Shown: in pieces, positions 21,386-31,317 of the stretch
Position numbering within the stretch: the first letter of the stretch is position 1
How the letters are laid out: each line of letters opens with the position of its first letter
Assembly: GCA_018780365.1 (NCBI GenBank)
Contig: JADMJR010000210.1
Span: forward strand, 1 to 64,000
Direction: 5' to 3'
Origin: Acidovorax sp.
GTDB lineage: Bacteria; Pseudomonadota; Gammaproteobacteria; Burkholderiales; Burkholderiaceae_C
Length of the DNA: 64,000 nucleotides
Notes under the pieces: model-generated
The model's database searches: none
What the model was told of the DNA's origin: nothing
What the model saw: the letters and a program-made list of their open reading frames with translations, nothing else
Translations under genes and position numbers: made by a program

Positions 21386-21658
21386 TCAGCGTTGGGTAAT
21401 GGAGAAATAGATGGTCCGGTCGTCAATCCGACCACCGGAGGTGGTGATGCGGCAGGTCACGAATTCATCGGCATCCACCACGCCGCCAGACACGAATGCG
21501 GTGGCGGTGGCGCTGGTGTTGGTGGATGACTCGACCGTGATGCCCGCGCTGGACACCCATTCAACGGACACGATCACGTCGGCCAGTGGGGCGAGCCAGT
21601 CCGACCAATCGACCGTGTAGTCGAGGGTTGCGTCAGGGTCCTTCTTGATTGCAGCCAT
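21386..21658 (-). CDS. Fibre-tail adaptor-like phage protein
   Basis: MAAIKKDPDATLDYTVDWSDWLAPLADVIVSVEWVSSAGITVESS... Confidence 0.6.
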   Translation of the reverse strand: MAAIKKDPDATLDYTVDWSDWLAPLADVIVSVEWVSSAGITVESSTNTSATATAFVSGGVVDADEFVTCRITTSGGRIDDRTIYFSITQR

Positions 21659-21689
21659 GCCCTGAAGTTTTTCAACCACCGGGCAATCC

Positions 21690-21708
21690 GTCGAACCCTA
21701 TACGGGGC
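21690..21708 (-). promoter_or_regulatory. Late-region motif copy 2
   Basis: Minus strand GCCCCGTATAGGGTTCGAC, identical to copy 1. Confidence 0.65.
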
Positions 21709-21714
21709 AGCCCG

Positions 21715-22794
21715 CTACGTGCCGTAGTCCGTCACATCCTGCTCGCTGCCGCTCCACCCGCCGCTGGCCCGGATCTGGTTGTAGAGCTGGGCAGACAGCG
21801 TGCCCAGCATGTCCACCATCTGGCCCGACGTGGCCACCTTGAGCTTTGCGCTGGTCACGGCGTTGTCTCCGATCTGCGCGGCTTTCACGCGGGCGTCGTG
21901 GCGCTTGCGCGCCGTTTCCTGGATCACAGCTTCGATGCGGTTGCGCTCTGCGGCCGTCAGGCGCTCCAGATCGGACTTCTCGCCGATCAGGGCGTTGTGG
22001 TCGGCCACATGCAGGGCGTGGGCGCGCTGCTTGAGGCGGAACAGGTCCACCACCTTCGAGGTGAACTCGCGGATGTTGCGCATTCGAGCATCCGTTGCCG
22101 CTCGGGCCAGCTTGAGCTTTGCGGCCTGCTCTTCCGCCACGCGCGCCTGGTAGGCGGCGGCCACGGCCTGGTCATGCTGACGCACCGTGGCGGCGTGCAG
22201 CCGTGCGATGGCATCGAAGGCGGCCCCGGGGAGGAAGCGATGGCCAGCCGCTGCAGCCGCGTCCACCATCAACCGCTCCTGCGCATAGGCCTCCCGCTGG
22301 TCGAAGGCAAACGCGTTATCGGCGTTGAGTCGGTCCACGCTCTCCGTGTAGGTTACGCCCGTACCACCGTTGAGCCCGGCAATCAGCGCCGCGTCGGCCA
22401 TCTCGCCGGCGGCGGCCACCTCTGGGAACAGCGTTTCAATGGCGTCCAGCATCCGGTCGGCCAGCGTGCCCACGGCGTTGTCCACCGCGTACTCCGGCAT
22501 GGGCAGGATCGCTCCAGCCACCGGCTGCCGCGCCAGGGCCATGGCCCCCACGGCATTCGAGTAGGTACTGGCCCAGCGCACCTGGGTTTCATCCGGGAGC
22601 GCTGGGATGCCGTCGATCACCTGGTCAATCGCGGGCCCCTGCTGGCCCTCTGCATAGACCTCCAGGCTCGTCGCCATGTTGCGGATGATGTTGATGGCCG
22701 TCACCACCACCTGGGCCGCCAGGCCCGGCGATGGAAACGTCAGTGTGGGGTCAATGCCCGGGTCGTAGTTGAATGGTGGGAATGGCTGTGCCAT
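21715..22794 (-). CDS. Hypothetical phage virion-associated protein
   Basis: 359-aa ORF in the late operon. Confidence 0.65.
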   Translation of the reverse strand: MAQPFPPFNYDPGIDPTLTFPSPGLAAQVVVTAINIIRNMATSLEVYAEGQQGPAIDQVIDGIPALPDETQVRWASTYSNAVGAMALARQPVAGAILPMPEYAVDNAVGTLADRMLDAIETLFPEVAAAGEMADAALIAGLNGGTGVTYTESVDRLNADNAFAFDQREAYAQERLMVDAAAAAGHRFLPGAAFDAIARLHAATVRQHDQAVAAAYQARVAEEQAAKLKLARAATDARMRNIREFTSKVVDLFRLKQRAHALHVADHNALIGEKSDLERLTAAERNRIEAVIQETARKRHDARVKAAQIGDNAVTSAKLKVATSGQMVDMLGTLSAQLYNQIRASGGWSGSEQDVTDYGT

Positions 22795-22803
22795 GGCTGC
22801 TCC

Positions 22804-23796
22804 TTACTCGTTGGCGTCCACGGTGTTGCGCTCGCTGCTGCCGGAATTGACCGACACGCCCACGCCGTTGAGCGCAGCGGACGCCTTGCTGGCCTCGCGC
22901 CGGATGCGTTTGAGGTAGTCCTCGATCAGCATCTGCGCCTTGGTGACGGTGCGCTCGTTGGCCGCTGCCACCACGCGCTGGCCATCGGCCGTGCCCAGGC
23001 CCAACTCTGCCACCTGCGTTTCGTAGGCGCCCAGCTTGTTGGCCAGGTTGCCCAGTGCCGTGCGCTGCAGCAGTGCGTCCCGCCGGTACTTGGTCAGGAA
23101 AGTGTTGTTGTCGCCGTAGACCTCGAACATGTGGCTCATCTGGGCAAACACATAGTCGCGGCAGGCGTCCTGCACCTGGTTGCGCAGCGACACCAGATCG
23201 GCGATGGCCTCGATGCGCAGCTTCATGCGGGCGTCGTCATCCGAAGCCCCCAGGCTGGCGGCCAGCCGCGCATGGCTCAGGCCGGTGAGGTCGGCATTGA
23301 TGCGCTGCAGAGCCGCGCCCGCCCCGGCGGGCATGGGCAACAGCACATGCAGCGCCGCCGCACCTTGCAGGGCCTGCTGCCCGACCGCCGTGCTCTGCGC
23401 AAGGCGGTGGTCGCGCCCCACGTACCCCATGGCCTGCTGCCCAGCCACAACCCGGGCATACCAGCGCACCGCCTCGTTGAAGCTCGCGCTCACCGGCGTG
23501 AGGCCGCCCATCAAATCAAAGAACGTGCGGCTCCAGTCATCGTTGAGTTCCCGCAGCTGCGCCGCAACGCCTTGGTCGTAGTCCGCCAGCATGCGCTGCA
23601 GCTCCAGCGAGAACTGAGGCTGCCCCGGATCGAACCGAGGCAGAGAGTACACATCGGCGGTTTTCTGCATCTCCGCGTTGAACTCGGGTTCCGTGAGTTC
23701 AGCCGCCTTATTGATGCGCTCCATCGCGCGCTGCCAGGCGAAGTACAGCAGCGTGTCGAACAGCAGCGTGGTCTGCATGACGTGGCCATTGGGCAT
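22804..23796 (-). CDS. Hypothetical phage virion-associated protein
   Basis: 330-aa ORF in the late operon. Confidence 0.65.
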   Translation of the reverse strand: MPNGHVMQTTLLFDTLLYFAWQRAMERINKAAELTEPEFNAEMQKTADVYSLPRFDPGQPQFSLELQRMLADYDQGVAAQLRELNDDWSRTFFDLMGGLTPVSASFNEAVRWYARVVAGQQAMGYVGRDHRLAQSTAVGQQALQGAAALHVLLPMPAGAGAALQRINADLTGLSHARLAASLGASDDDARMKLRIEAIADLVSLRNQVQDACRDYVFAQMSHMFEVYGDNNTFLTKYRRDALLQRTALGNLANKLGAYETQVAELGLGTADGQRVVAAANERTVTKAQMLIEDYLKRIRREASKASAALNGVGVSVNSGSSERNTVDANE

Positions 23797-23798
23797 AG

Positions 23799-25874
23799 TC
23801 AGATCCTCCGGGACAGGGGCACCACATCGAAGCGGACGGTATCCAGTTCGAAGTCGGCGCCGGTTTCGTTGTAAAGCTCGAAGGTGAAGTAGCTGGCGCG
23901 CAGCCCTTTGCCCAGGTCGAACCGCTGCGTGCGCTGCTCGGGATCGTTGCGGCGCACCTTGTAAATGAAGGCGTCCTTGCCATCGCCTACGCGCAGGAAC
24001 ACCCCGCCAGAAGAGGACACACCGACATACACGTATGGCACATGCTTCAGGTGCTGCGATCCAAAGTCCTGCTTGCCGAAGTTCACGCTGGCGCGGATGG
24101 GCTCGCCGTCATCATCGTCGCCTTCTAGGCGGTAGATTCCGCCTTCTTTTGCGCCATATGCCACGCCATTCAATCGCGCAAAGCTATTAAATCCATAGCG
24201 CTCGTAACGGCTGGAGCCGGAGGTTTCGGTGTTCACCGCCCAGGCTGCGCTGGCGTCCTGGCGCACGCCACCTTTGAACAGCGCAGTGACCGCCGAATCA
24301 CTGATCCAGCACATTTCGCGCAAGATGGCCTCGATCTCGGCGGACAGCTCCATGGTGTCTGCCAGTTGCACCGGCTCCAGGGCTGAGGCCCCCAGTACCG
24401 ACTCCACGACCAGGATGCCGCCCACGGTCATCTGCTCATTGAGGACGACCACCATGGCCTTGGTGGAGTCGTTCAGTTCGGCGGGGATCACCAGCTCCAC
24501 CGCGCTGGCGAAGTTGTTGCCGTACAGGCCATACCCCCAGCCGTCCAGCGGCGCCAGCGTGGCCCGGACTTCGCCGTAGGCATGGTCGGCGCCCAGCAGG
24601 TGAAACCCTGGCGAGATCGGCTGATCCTCCAGGCGGCACACCGTGCCCGATACCACATTGCCGGCCACAAGGATTGGCAGCAAGGACAGGTCCGCCACGC
24701 AGTAGGAAGGCTCCCACATCCCGCCGCCACCCGCCAGGGTGAGGCCCGTCAACGCTGAATCCATGCCCTGGTACGGGCGGTCTGCGGCCAGCAGCTTCAT
24801 GGGCGCCAGGTGCCCGTGCATGTAGGAGCGCGGCGGCGGCATTTCAAACTTGGCCAGCACACCGTTCATGCCCCCGCGGTTGGCCGCGCGGCCTGCAGAC
24901 AGCGTGAGGGCGCGCAGCTTGAGCCCGGCCCAGGCGTAGTCGCCCTCCCCGCCCCCGCCGTCCAGCGGCCAAAGCTCGGCGCTCATGCCGCCGTGCCCGG
25001 CCTCGCCCGCGAACATCGTGAAGCCCTGCAGCGCAAGGTGGGCGCCCGCCGTGGGCGGCAACGCCTCAATGGTGGGGTTGTCCACGGTATCGCCGCCCGC
25101 ATAGAGCGAAGCATCCAGGAACATCACCCCGCTGCTTGCCTCGCCACTGGTGTACTGGCGCACGCCGTTCTTGAGGTATTCGACCGTGAGGCCCGTGCGC
25201 CGGATGGCAAACAGGTCGCTGGCCTCGTAGGCGCCCAGATCCGCCCGCACATTGCCGCTCTCCATCACCGACACCTGCCCGCCATTGAACTGCAGCGCGT
25301 GTGTCATCCCGTAGTAGCTCACACCGTCGGGCGATGTCGCAAGCCCCGTCACCACTCCGATCGCTCCGGCCGGAACATTGAAAGTGACCTGGCCATCCCC
25401 ATCGAAAGAGGCGTTGCTATTCGCTCCGGCATTCCAGCCGAAATTCATGTTGTGGGACACGTACCCGACCTGCGCTGGTGTGGGCGGCGTTGGTGGAACC
25501 GCTGGCGTGCCGGGCACCCACACCGACTCGGTGATTTTCAGGGTGGCGACTGCAGAGCCCAGCTGCTGGCGGTTGGGGGAAAGCGCTGTGTTGGCGTAGG
25601 ACGCAACGCTCACAATGAACCGCTCTGCGTCGGCGCCGTAGGTTTTGCGCACGATCTCGCGGATACGGTCCTGGGCGAAGATCGTCACTTCACGCCCGGG
25701 GTTGGTTCCAGTGGCCGGGATCGTGAGGATCACATCGACCGCGGCGATGGTGATGGTCTTCTCCACCCGGGTCCAGCGCCCGGGTACGGCCGGTTGGCCA
25801 GGGCTGCCTGGCGTTCCAGGGATGCTGGGCACCACCTTGAGCACGGGCTTGAGTTTGGTGAGGGTGTTGCTCAT
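23799..25874 (-). CDS. Large phage tail protein
   Basis: MSNTLTKLKPVLKVVPSIPGTPGSPGQPAVPGRWTRVEKTITIAAVDV... Confidence 0.65.
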   Translation of the reverse strand: MSNTLTKLKPVLKVVPSIPGTPGSPGQPAVPGRWTRVEKTITIAAVDVILTIPATGTNPGREVTIFAQDRIREIVRKTYGADAERFIVSVASYANTALSPNRQQLGSAVATLKITESVWVPGTPAVPPTPPTPAQVGYVSHNMNFGWNAGANSNASFDGDGQVTFNVPAGAIGVVTGLATSPDGVSYYGMTHALQFNGGQVSVMESGNVRADLGAYEASDLFAIRRTGLTVEYLKNGVRQYTSGEASSGVMFLDASLYAGGDTVDNPTIEALPPTAGAHLALQGFTMFAGEAGHGGMSAELWPLDGGGGEGDYAWAGLKLRALTLSAGRAANRGGMNGVLAKFEMPPPRSYMHGHLAPMKLLAADRPYQGMDSALTGLTLAGGGGMWEPSYCVADLSLLPILVAGNVVSGTVCRLEDQPISPGFHLLGADHAYGEVRATLAPLDGWGYGLYGNNFASAVELVIPAELNDSTKAMVVVLNEQMTVGGILVVESVLGASALEPVQLADTMELSAEIEAILREMCWISDSAVTALFKGGVRQDASAAWAVNTETSGSSRYERYGFNSFARLNGVAYGAKEGGIYRLEGDDDDGEPIRASVNFGKQDFGSQHLKHVPYVYVGVSSSGGVFLRVGDGKDAFIYKVRRNDPEQRTQRFDLGKGLRASYFTFELYNETGADFELDTVRFDVVPLSRRI

Positions 25875-27832
25875 GGGGCGGGTTCCTCGATTCGGGCATC
25901 TGCCAGCCACGGGCGGCCGGGGTTCATGGGCACGTCGGCACCGAAGGCATCGCGCACGGGGATCAGCGGCATGGGTTTGGTCACGCCCCACAGCTCCGCT
26001 GGCATGCTGGTGTCGTAGGCGTTGACCAGAGCGACGCGCGCATGCGGGAGGCTGGCGACGAAGCCCATGAACTCTGCGCGGGCGGGGGAGTAGTCACCGC
26101 TGATCCAAGGGGGCGTCGGGAAACCTCCGGTGTACGGCGGCGGCGTGGCACCGACAACATCACCTGCGGGCGCTTTCAGCGAAATGATTTCTTCGGCCAG
26201 CGTCCACTTCAATCCACCGTTGCGCGAGCGGTAGAGCGCCAGCCCGAGGGACGCGCGCCGCTGCACTGGCAGAAGCAGTTCTTTTGGCCCCGCAGGCACC
26301 ACCGCGTTCACGGCCACGCAGTCGTCGCCTGGCAAGCGGTGCCAAGCCCAGGTCGTGCCCTCGTCGGCGCTCACGCAAATCAAAGGTCGCTTGCTGCCCA
26401 TGATGGCGCGAGCGGCGTACACCCGGGCCTGATACCAGAGAGAGTCGGTGCAGCAGCCTCCCGTCAGCATGGGCTCGTAGCGCTCATAGTCAGGGGCCTG
26501 GCGCACTCCATAGATGAAGTCGTCGGTTTCTGCATCGCGTTCGTCGTAGGGGGTCAATGGCACGGTGGCCAGATAGCTCGCGCCACCCGCCGACACCTCC
26601 AGCACCAGGTGGCGCGAGCCCAGCTCCGTGACCGGGCCGCCGCCTTCTGGCTCGCCGTATCGAGCGGCCGTGGCGACCAGCAGGCAGCGATCTCGGCGTG
26701 CGGGGATGACGCCATGCCCCCCATCCACAGCCCCGGGGCGAAACCCCCAGCGTGCAGCATCACCTGCAGCCAGCGCCTGAAACTCGGCCGGCACAGTGCC
26801 TGCGTTCAGCGGGATGTTGCCCCAGGTCGCACCACTGTCTTCGCTCCAGAGCAGCTGGATGTTCGAGAACGGTATGCCCGCCGACACGCCGTCGCCGTAG
26901 GGGTCGCCGCTGGCATCCGGGATGCCGTAGGAGAAGCCATTGAGCGTGTACCACCCGCCCCCGCTGGTGCCGGTGAACTGCCCTCCCACCGTGGCCACGG
27001 CCAGCAGCGTGCTGGGGCCCACGCGGTGCAGGTGCATGTCCAGGTAGCTCCAGGCCGCGCCGATGTCGCCCGGGTGTGGCAGGTTCACCGTCTCCACCTC
27101 GCCCTCCGGGTTCTGGCGCGTGAAGCGCAGAGATGGCGCCTGCAGCGCTCCCACATCACCATAGTGCAGAACCCCGGTGGACAGATAGCCGCCCGAGGCG
27201 AGCGCTGGCGGTGCCACGGCATAGTGGAAGTCCGTTGGGCGGCGCGCGTTGTACGGGGGCACTGGACCACCGCTGTAGTTCACATTCGGCAGGCCGCCAT
27301 AGGGAAGATCGACCTCCAGCAGCACCCGCGTTTTCTTGCGTGTGTCGGCGTTGTAGACCGCCAGGCGTATGGTCTGGGGCACGATGGGCGCGCGAAAGCT
27401 GAACGCGGGCACCACTTCCTCGGCCACCAGGATCTCGGCGCCTTCGAGTTTCCAGGCTCGGCGCCGGAATGCCCCGTCCAGGATCTCATTCCACTTGAGG
27501 GTGAAGGAGTAGTTCTCGTCCTGCTGGCCGCCGTTCAAGCGCGGGGCCTTGAAGTCGAAGGGCTCGAACTTTGCACCACCGCCAGACAGGTCGAAACTGT
27601 AGAGGCGCTTGGTGCGGCCCAACTCTTCGCGCAGCCAGCCCGTCTCGAAGAAACCCAGCACTAGGCCAATATCGACAGGCGTGCGCTCCAGCGTGACGAA
27701 TTCACCAGAGATCTGCACACGGCTGGTGTCGTCCTTGTGGGTCATGAACTCCAGGCCCGCGTTCTGCATGGCGTGCAGTCGAGAGCGCTCCGGGCCGGAG
27801 TCCCCGGGCACCAGGTCTTTGATGATCGTCAC
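25871..27832 (-). CDS. Large phage tail protein
   Basis: 653-aa ORF, overlaps neighbours by 4 nt. Confidence 0.65.
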   Translation of the reverse strand: MTIIKDLVPGDSGPERSRLHAMQNAGLEFMTHKDDTSRVQISGEFVTLERTPVDIGLVLGFFETGWLREELGRTKRLYSFDLSGGGAKFEPFDFKAPRLNGGQQDENYSFTLKWNEILDGAFRRRAWKLEGAEILVAEEVVPAFSFRAPIVPQTIRLAVYNADTRKKTRVLLEVDLPYGGLPNVNYSGGPVPPYNARRPTDFHYAVAPPALASGGYLSTGVLHYGDVGALQAPSLRFTRQNPEGEVETVNLPHPGDIGAAWSYLDMHLHRVGPSTLLAVATVGGQFTGTSGGGWYTLNGFSYGIPDASGDPYGDGVSAGIPFSNIQLLWSEDSGATWGNIPLNAGTVPAEFQALAAGDAARWGFRPGAVDGGHGVIPARRDRCLLVATAARYGEPEGGGPVTELGSRHLVLEVSAGGASYLATVPLTPYDERDAETDDFIYGVRQAPDYERYEPMLTGGCCTDSLWYQARVYAARAIMGSKRPLICVSADEGTTWAWHRLPGDDCVAVNAVVPAGPKELLLPVQRRASLGLALYRSRNGGLKWTLAEEIISLKAPAGDVVGATPPPYTGGFPTPPWISGDYSPARAEFMGFVASLPHARVALVNAYDTSMPAELWGVTKPMPLIPVRDAFGADVPMNPGRPWLADARIEEPAP

Positions 27833-28515
27833 GGCGTCTCCCGGGCGCCAACGATGTTTGTCCAGAAAACGCTTGCGCCACCCTCTGGAATGCCGTTGTA
27901 GAACACGTCCAGCAAGGCCGACTCAGTGTCACCTTCGATGGTGGTTGCGGAGAAAATCCATGGGTAGGTGAATGCCGGGTTGTACGCAACGGGAGAACCC
28001 AGGTATGTGCCTATCATCGCCACTGACGCGTCCGCCCACGGCACATTGGCGAGAACTGTTCCGTCCTCCCGCTTGAGAGTGATGTCACCGCCTTGGGACT
28101 GAATCACCAGCGGTTCACCCAGCGTATGCGAGAAGTTTTCCAGGTAGCTCCCCACACTGTCATCGAAGGAATACCCTGGGGCCCTCTTCCCGATGATTTC
28201 CAGGGCGTTATCACCACCCTCCGTGAGGGTCACAACAACAAACAACTCTGCAACCGAGGTGTTACCGCCGGTTGTGGCGTTCCCAATGAGGCACTTGAAA
28301 CTGGTGGACGCGAGCGCGGCACCTGATGTGCTGATCCGCGCCGACCAGTCAGGAGCGGCGGCCCGGGCGTCAGGTGAGCCATCCTCCCCGCCGTCCGGCT
28401 CACCCCAAATACCTTCAGGCGCACGATGAGTCGCCAGCGTACCCTCAGCGAAAAGAAAGCGCGGCACGGCCTCGCCAGCAAGCGCTCCATTTCGAAAGAT
28501 GTACGAGCCAGCCAT
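27829..28515 (-). CDS. Hypothetical phage structural protein
   Basis: 228-aa ORF in the late operon. Confidence 0.6.
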   Translation of the reverse strand: MAGSYIFRNGALAGEAVPRFLFAEGTLATHRAPEGIWGEPDGGEDGSPDARAAAPDWSARISTSGAALASTSFKCLIGNATTGGNTSVAELFVVVTLTEGGDNALEIIGKRAPGYSFDDSVGSYLENFSHTLGEPLVIQSQGGDITLKREDGTVLANVPWADASVAMIGTYLGSPVAYNPAFTYPWIFSATTIEGDTESALLDVFYNGIPEGGASVFWTNIVGARETP

Positions 28516-28525
28516 GCACCACGCC

Positions 28526-28969
28526 TCAGAACGTAGGCAGCGTCAGGTTGTAGTAGTCCAGCGCCTGCGGGGTGGCAGCGACCAGGGCAGTGGAGCTGAT
28601 GTTCAGATCCGCGCCGCTCACGCCCACCGTGCCCTGCAGGCGCGGTGCCGTGGTGGACGCGGAGCCATCGTCGGCGGCGGCGACATGGCGGAAGAACGTC
28701 GCCGTGCCGCTGGCCACATTGGTGCCGCTCCACGTCTCGCTGCCGGATTTGGCAATCGAACCATCCGAGGCGGCCGCAGCCAGGTTCACGCCAGCGCTCG
28801 TGCCGTCGCTGTAGATCACACACAGCAGCACGGCGCTGCCCAGGGCGGCGTCGGCAGTAGCGGGGACGGTGCCAGCATAGATTTTGACGAAGCCGCCATC
28901 GAGGGCGGACTTGACGGAGCCGGTGGCCAGGACGTGGTTGCGCAGGCCGGTGGATGCTTTTACGGGCAT
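28526..28969 (-). CDS. Hypothetical phage structural protein
   Basis: 147-aa ORF in the late operon. Confidence 0.6.
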   Translation of the reverse strand: MPVKASTGLRNHVLATGSVKSALDGGFVKIYAGTVPATADAALGSAVLLCVIYSDGTSAGVNLAAAASDGSIAKSGSETWSGTNVASGTATFFRHVAAADDGSASTTAPRLQGTVGVSGADLNISSTALVAATPQALDYYNLTLPTF

Positions 28970-28978
28970 GGTGTCACC

Positions 28979-29494
28979 TTAGAGAGAGAGGAACTGAAAT
29001 CCCGCGTGCACACGCAGGACGGTGGAGGCATCCACCTGCTTGGGGGATGGGAAGCGCACAACGGAAATCAAGGAGCCCGTGGTGGCCCCCTTGCTCGCGG
29101 CGCTGGTGATGAAGCAGCCGAACACCTGGGTGCTGGCCGCAAAGCTGAATTCGGCCTTGTTGCTGGTGTTCAGCGCGCTGCCAGCCGTGATCGCGTCGGG
29201 CACGAAGGGAACGCGGGTGGCTTCCTGGTAGCTCGAAATCTCGCTGGCCAGGCCGGGCAGCGTGGCCGCCGTCACGCCGCTGGTGGGCGTGTAGTCGCCT
29301 CCGTACAGGCCGATGTACCAGTTTGGCGGGATGGCGCCGCCCGCAAACAGGGCAGAGGCAATCAGGTCCAGTCCCTGGTCGGGCACCAGGTTCTTGACCA
29401 CTTCGCGCGAGTGCACGAAGCCGGTTTTCTTGTCCACCACCTCGATGACGTAGACAGCCCCCATGCGGGCGCCGTGGCGTGGTTTGCGGTTCAT
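28979..29494 (-). CDS. Hypothetical phage structural protein
   Basis: 171-aa ORF in the late operon. Confidence 0.6.
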   Translation of the reverse strand: MNRKPRHGARMGAVYVIEVVDKKTGFVHSREVVKNLVPDQGLDLIASALFAGGAIPPNWYIGLYGGDYTPTSGVTAATLPGLASEISSYQEATRVPFVPDAITAGSALNTSNKAEFSFAASTQVFGCFITSAASKGATTGSLISVVRFPSPKQVDASTVLRVHAGFQFLSL

Positions 29495-30471
29495 AGGATC
29501 GTTTCCTTGCGCACGACTTCGGCGTCGGCAAAATCACCCACGGCAAAACGGATCTCTCCGGGGTCGGAAAGCGCGGCGATGATCTGGCGCATGCCGTCGC
29601 GCTCGGTGAAGATGGATGCGCCATGGGTGGCGGGCTGCACTGCAACGTGGGCCTCCTGCAGGTTGGCCACAGTTCCGTCGGCTGCGCCCGTGATGACGCC
29701 GCGCGGGCTCATCCAGTGCACGCTCTTGGAGTTCGGCACCAGGCCGCCGCTGCGTTCCAGCGCCCCGTAGGGCAGCACAGCGCGCATGCCCTGCCCGGCA
29801 GGCAATCCGCCGGGGATGAAATAGGTCTGATCGGCCGCCACATATATCCCGCCCTCCACGGGCATGACCAACGTGATGCGGGCCGGAAACTGCATCCAGC
29901 CCTTGGCCTCGTCATACAGGTTGGGCGTGAAGGGCTCGCTGTAGAACAGCGTGCTGCCACTGACCACCAGCAGGCGGTTGATGTGGTGGGCGACGATGCG
30001 CCCGGCCGGCATGGGCATGAGCTGCACGTCGCGCAGCTTCACGGGCTGGGCATCGGCCCACACGGGCGTCGGGCCTGCAACTGGGTGGTACGAGCCGCGT
30101 CGCAGCCCATCCGTGAAATACACAGCCTCGTGCACCTCGCAGAAGCTCACCGGGCTGGTGCGGCCGAAGCCGCTGGCGATCTGGGTGCGGGTCAGCGCTC
30201 CGGTGGCGTTCGGCGCCAGGCGGTAGAGGTCGCCCGCATCGGCATACAGGGCGAAGGCCTCGGACGCTGGGTGCCACAGCGAATGACAATCGAGGCCAGG
30301 GTGGGCCAACGTGGTGCCCGCGCGGCGCTTGAGCGTGCCCTGAGTGGTCACATCCACGTTCACCGCGTCGCGCAGCAGATCCCCCTCCTTGCCATTGCTC
30401 AATGCAAAGTCAGGGCGGCGGTTGTCCATTCCGCCGGGGAATGGGCCGATGCTGGGGCTTTTTGTTGCCAT
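29491..30471 (-). CDS. Phage tail/stabilisation-type protein
   Basis: MATKSPSIGPFPGGMDNRRPDFALSNGKEGDLLRDAVNVDVTTQGTLKRRAGTTLAHPG. Confidence 0.65.
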   Translation of the reverse strand: MATKSPSIGPFPGGMDNRRPDFALSNGKEGDLLRDAVNVDVTTQGTLKRRAGTTLAHPGLDCHSLWHPASEAFALYADAGDLYRLAPNATGALTRTQIASGFGRTSPVSFCEVHEAVYFTDGLRRGSYHPVAGPTPVWADAQPVKLRDVQLMPMPAGRIVAHHINRLLVVSGSTLFYSEPFTPNLYDEAKGWMQFPARITLVMPVEGGIYVAADQTYFIPGGLPAGQGMRAVLPYGALERSGGLVPNSKSVHWMSPRGVITGAADGTVANLQEAHVAVQPATHGASIFTERDGMRQIIAALSDPGEIRFAVGDFADAEVVRKETIL

Positions 30472-30501
30472 GCCCTGAGTTTCCCCAGGGACGGAAATTT
30501 G

Positions 30502-30520
30502 GGCGAACCCTACAGGGGGA
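30502..30520 (-). promoter_or_regulatory. Late-region motif copy 3
   Basis: Minus strand TCCCCCTGTAGGGTTCGCC, 30 nt upstream of ATG at 30471. Confidence 0.65.
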
Positions 30521-30557
30521 GCCCATTGCCTGCTAGAGTGGCTGCGGGAGGCGAAAG

Positions 30558-30890
30558 ATGAAATCCTTGAAGTGCTTTTTTGCGTTTTTGGTTTTGGCTG
30601 TTGCAACCACCACGGCTTCAGCTCAGGACGACTGGCAATCGCGCAAGAACCGAGAGAACGCCGCAACGTCGGCGTCCAGTATTTCCAGAAGTGGCGGTCG
30701 ATGGGACGCAAATGCGGAGGCCCAGCGGAAGGCCGCAGCCCGCCAGCAAACCTTCGCGTTCACACATTGCGATACCGGTTTTTGCTATGACAACCTCGGC
30801 GGAGTCTGGCATCGCAACGGCCCCGACGTTCTGAACGGCCCGAACGGTCGGTTCTGCCAAAGGAACGGCAACGCCTGGAACTGCAACTAA
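30558..30890 (+). CDS. Small secreted protein (moron, antisense to late genes)
   Basis: MKSLKCFFAFLVLAVATTTASAQDDWQSRKNRENAATSASSISRSGGRW... Confidence 0.65.
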   Translation: MKSLKCFFAFLVLAVATTTASAQDDWQSRKNRENAATSASSISRSGGRWDANAEAQRKAAARQQTFAFTHCDTGFCYDNLGGVWHRNGPDVLNGPNGRFCQRNGNAWNCN

Positions 30891-31029
30891 ATGTAGGCGC
30901 CTCGTTGCCGCACAACTTCTGGCATGAAGTCTCGACCACTGAGGTCATGAGCGCTATTCCCCAGGCTAGCTATTGACTGTAAGCGTTGGCGTTGCAGCAA
31001 AAACGTTATTAACGGACAATAGCAGGACC

Positions 31030-31049
31030 GTGATACAGATTGATATCAC
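31030..31049. promoter_or_regulatory. Inverted-repeat operator candidate upstream of toxin-antitoxin pair
   Basis: GTGATA-cagattga-TATCAC just upstream of the ATG at 31068. Confidence 0.5.
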
Positions 31050-31067
31050 AGAGATAGCAACGAGAAC

Positions 31068-31304
31068 ATGTCCACCTCTGCATTGAAACACCAAGTTTCC
31101 CCAGGCACTGCAGCATCGCCTGGCGGTGAAGTGCGCGTGTTTGGCAAGACGAAGGCGGCCAAAAAGGTGATGCGTGTCCGCATTTCGCAGCCGAAAATTT
31201 CGGCCAAGACCCGCAGTACGTTCAAGATGATTTCAGATCCAAAGAACGCCCACCTGTTCACGGTGGATGCTGCACTGAAGGCTTTCGCACACATCAAGAT
31301 CTGA
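31068..31304 (+). CDS. Putative antitoxin paired with YafO-type toxin
   Basis: 78-aa basic protein directly upstream of the toxin-like ORF. Confidence 0.55.
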   Translation: MSTSALKHQVSPGTAASPGGEVRVFGKTKAAKKVMRVRISQPKISAKTRSTFKMISDPKNAHLFTVDAALKAFAHIKI

Positions 31305-31317
31305 GCCGGGGCGCCCT

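Noticed and set aside
21649-23874. 741-aa plus-strand ORF across two phage genes
   Set aside because: Spans two well-formed opposite-strand genes; His/Arg/Gln-rich composition typical of antisense frames.
24181-24215. AAAGCTATTAAATCCATAGCGCT resembling the chromosomal REP-like repeat
   Set aside because: Encodes an in-frame part of the tail protein (RYERYGFNSFARLNG) and matches only partially; likely coincidence.
26042-27664. 540-aa plus-strand ORF within the late region
   Set aside because: Antisense to a continuous late operon with overlapping starts and stops; no recognisable motifs.
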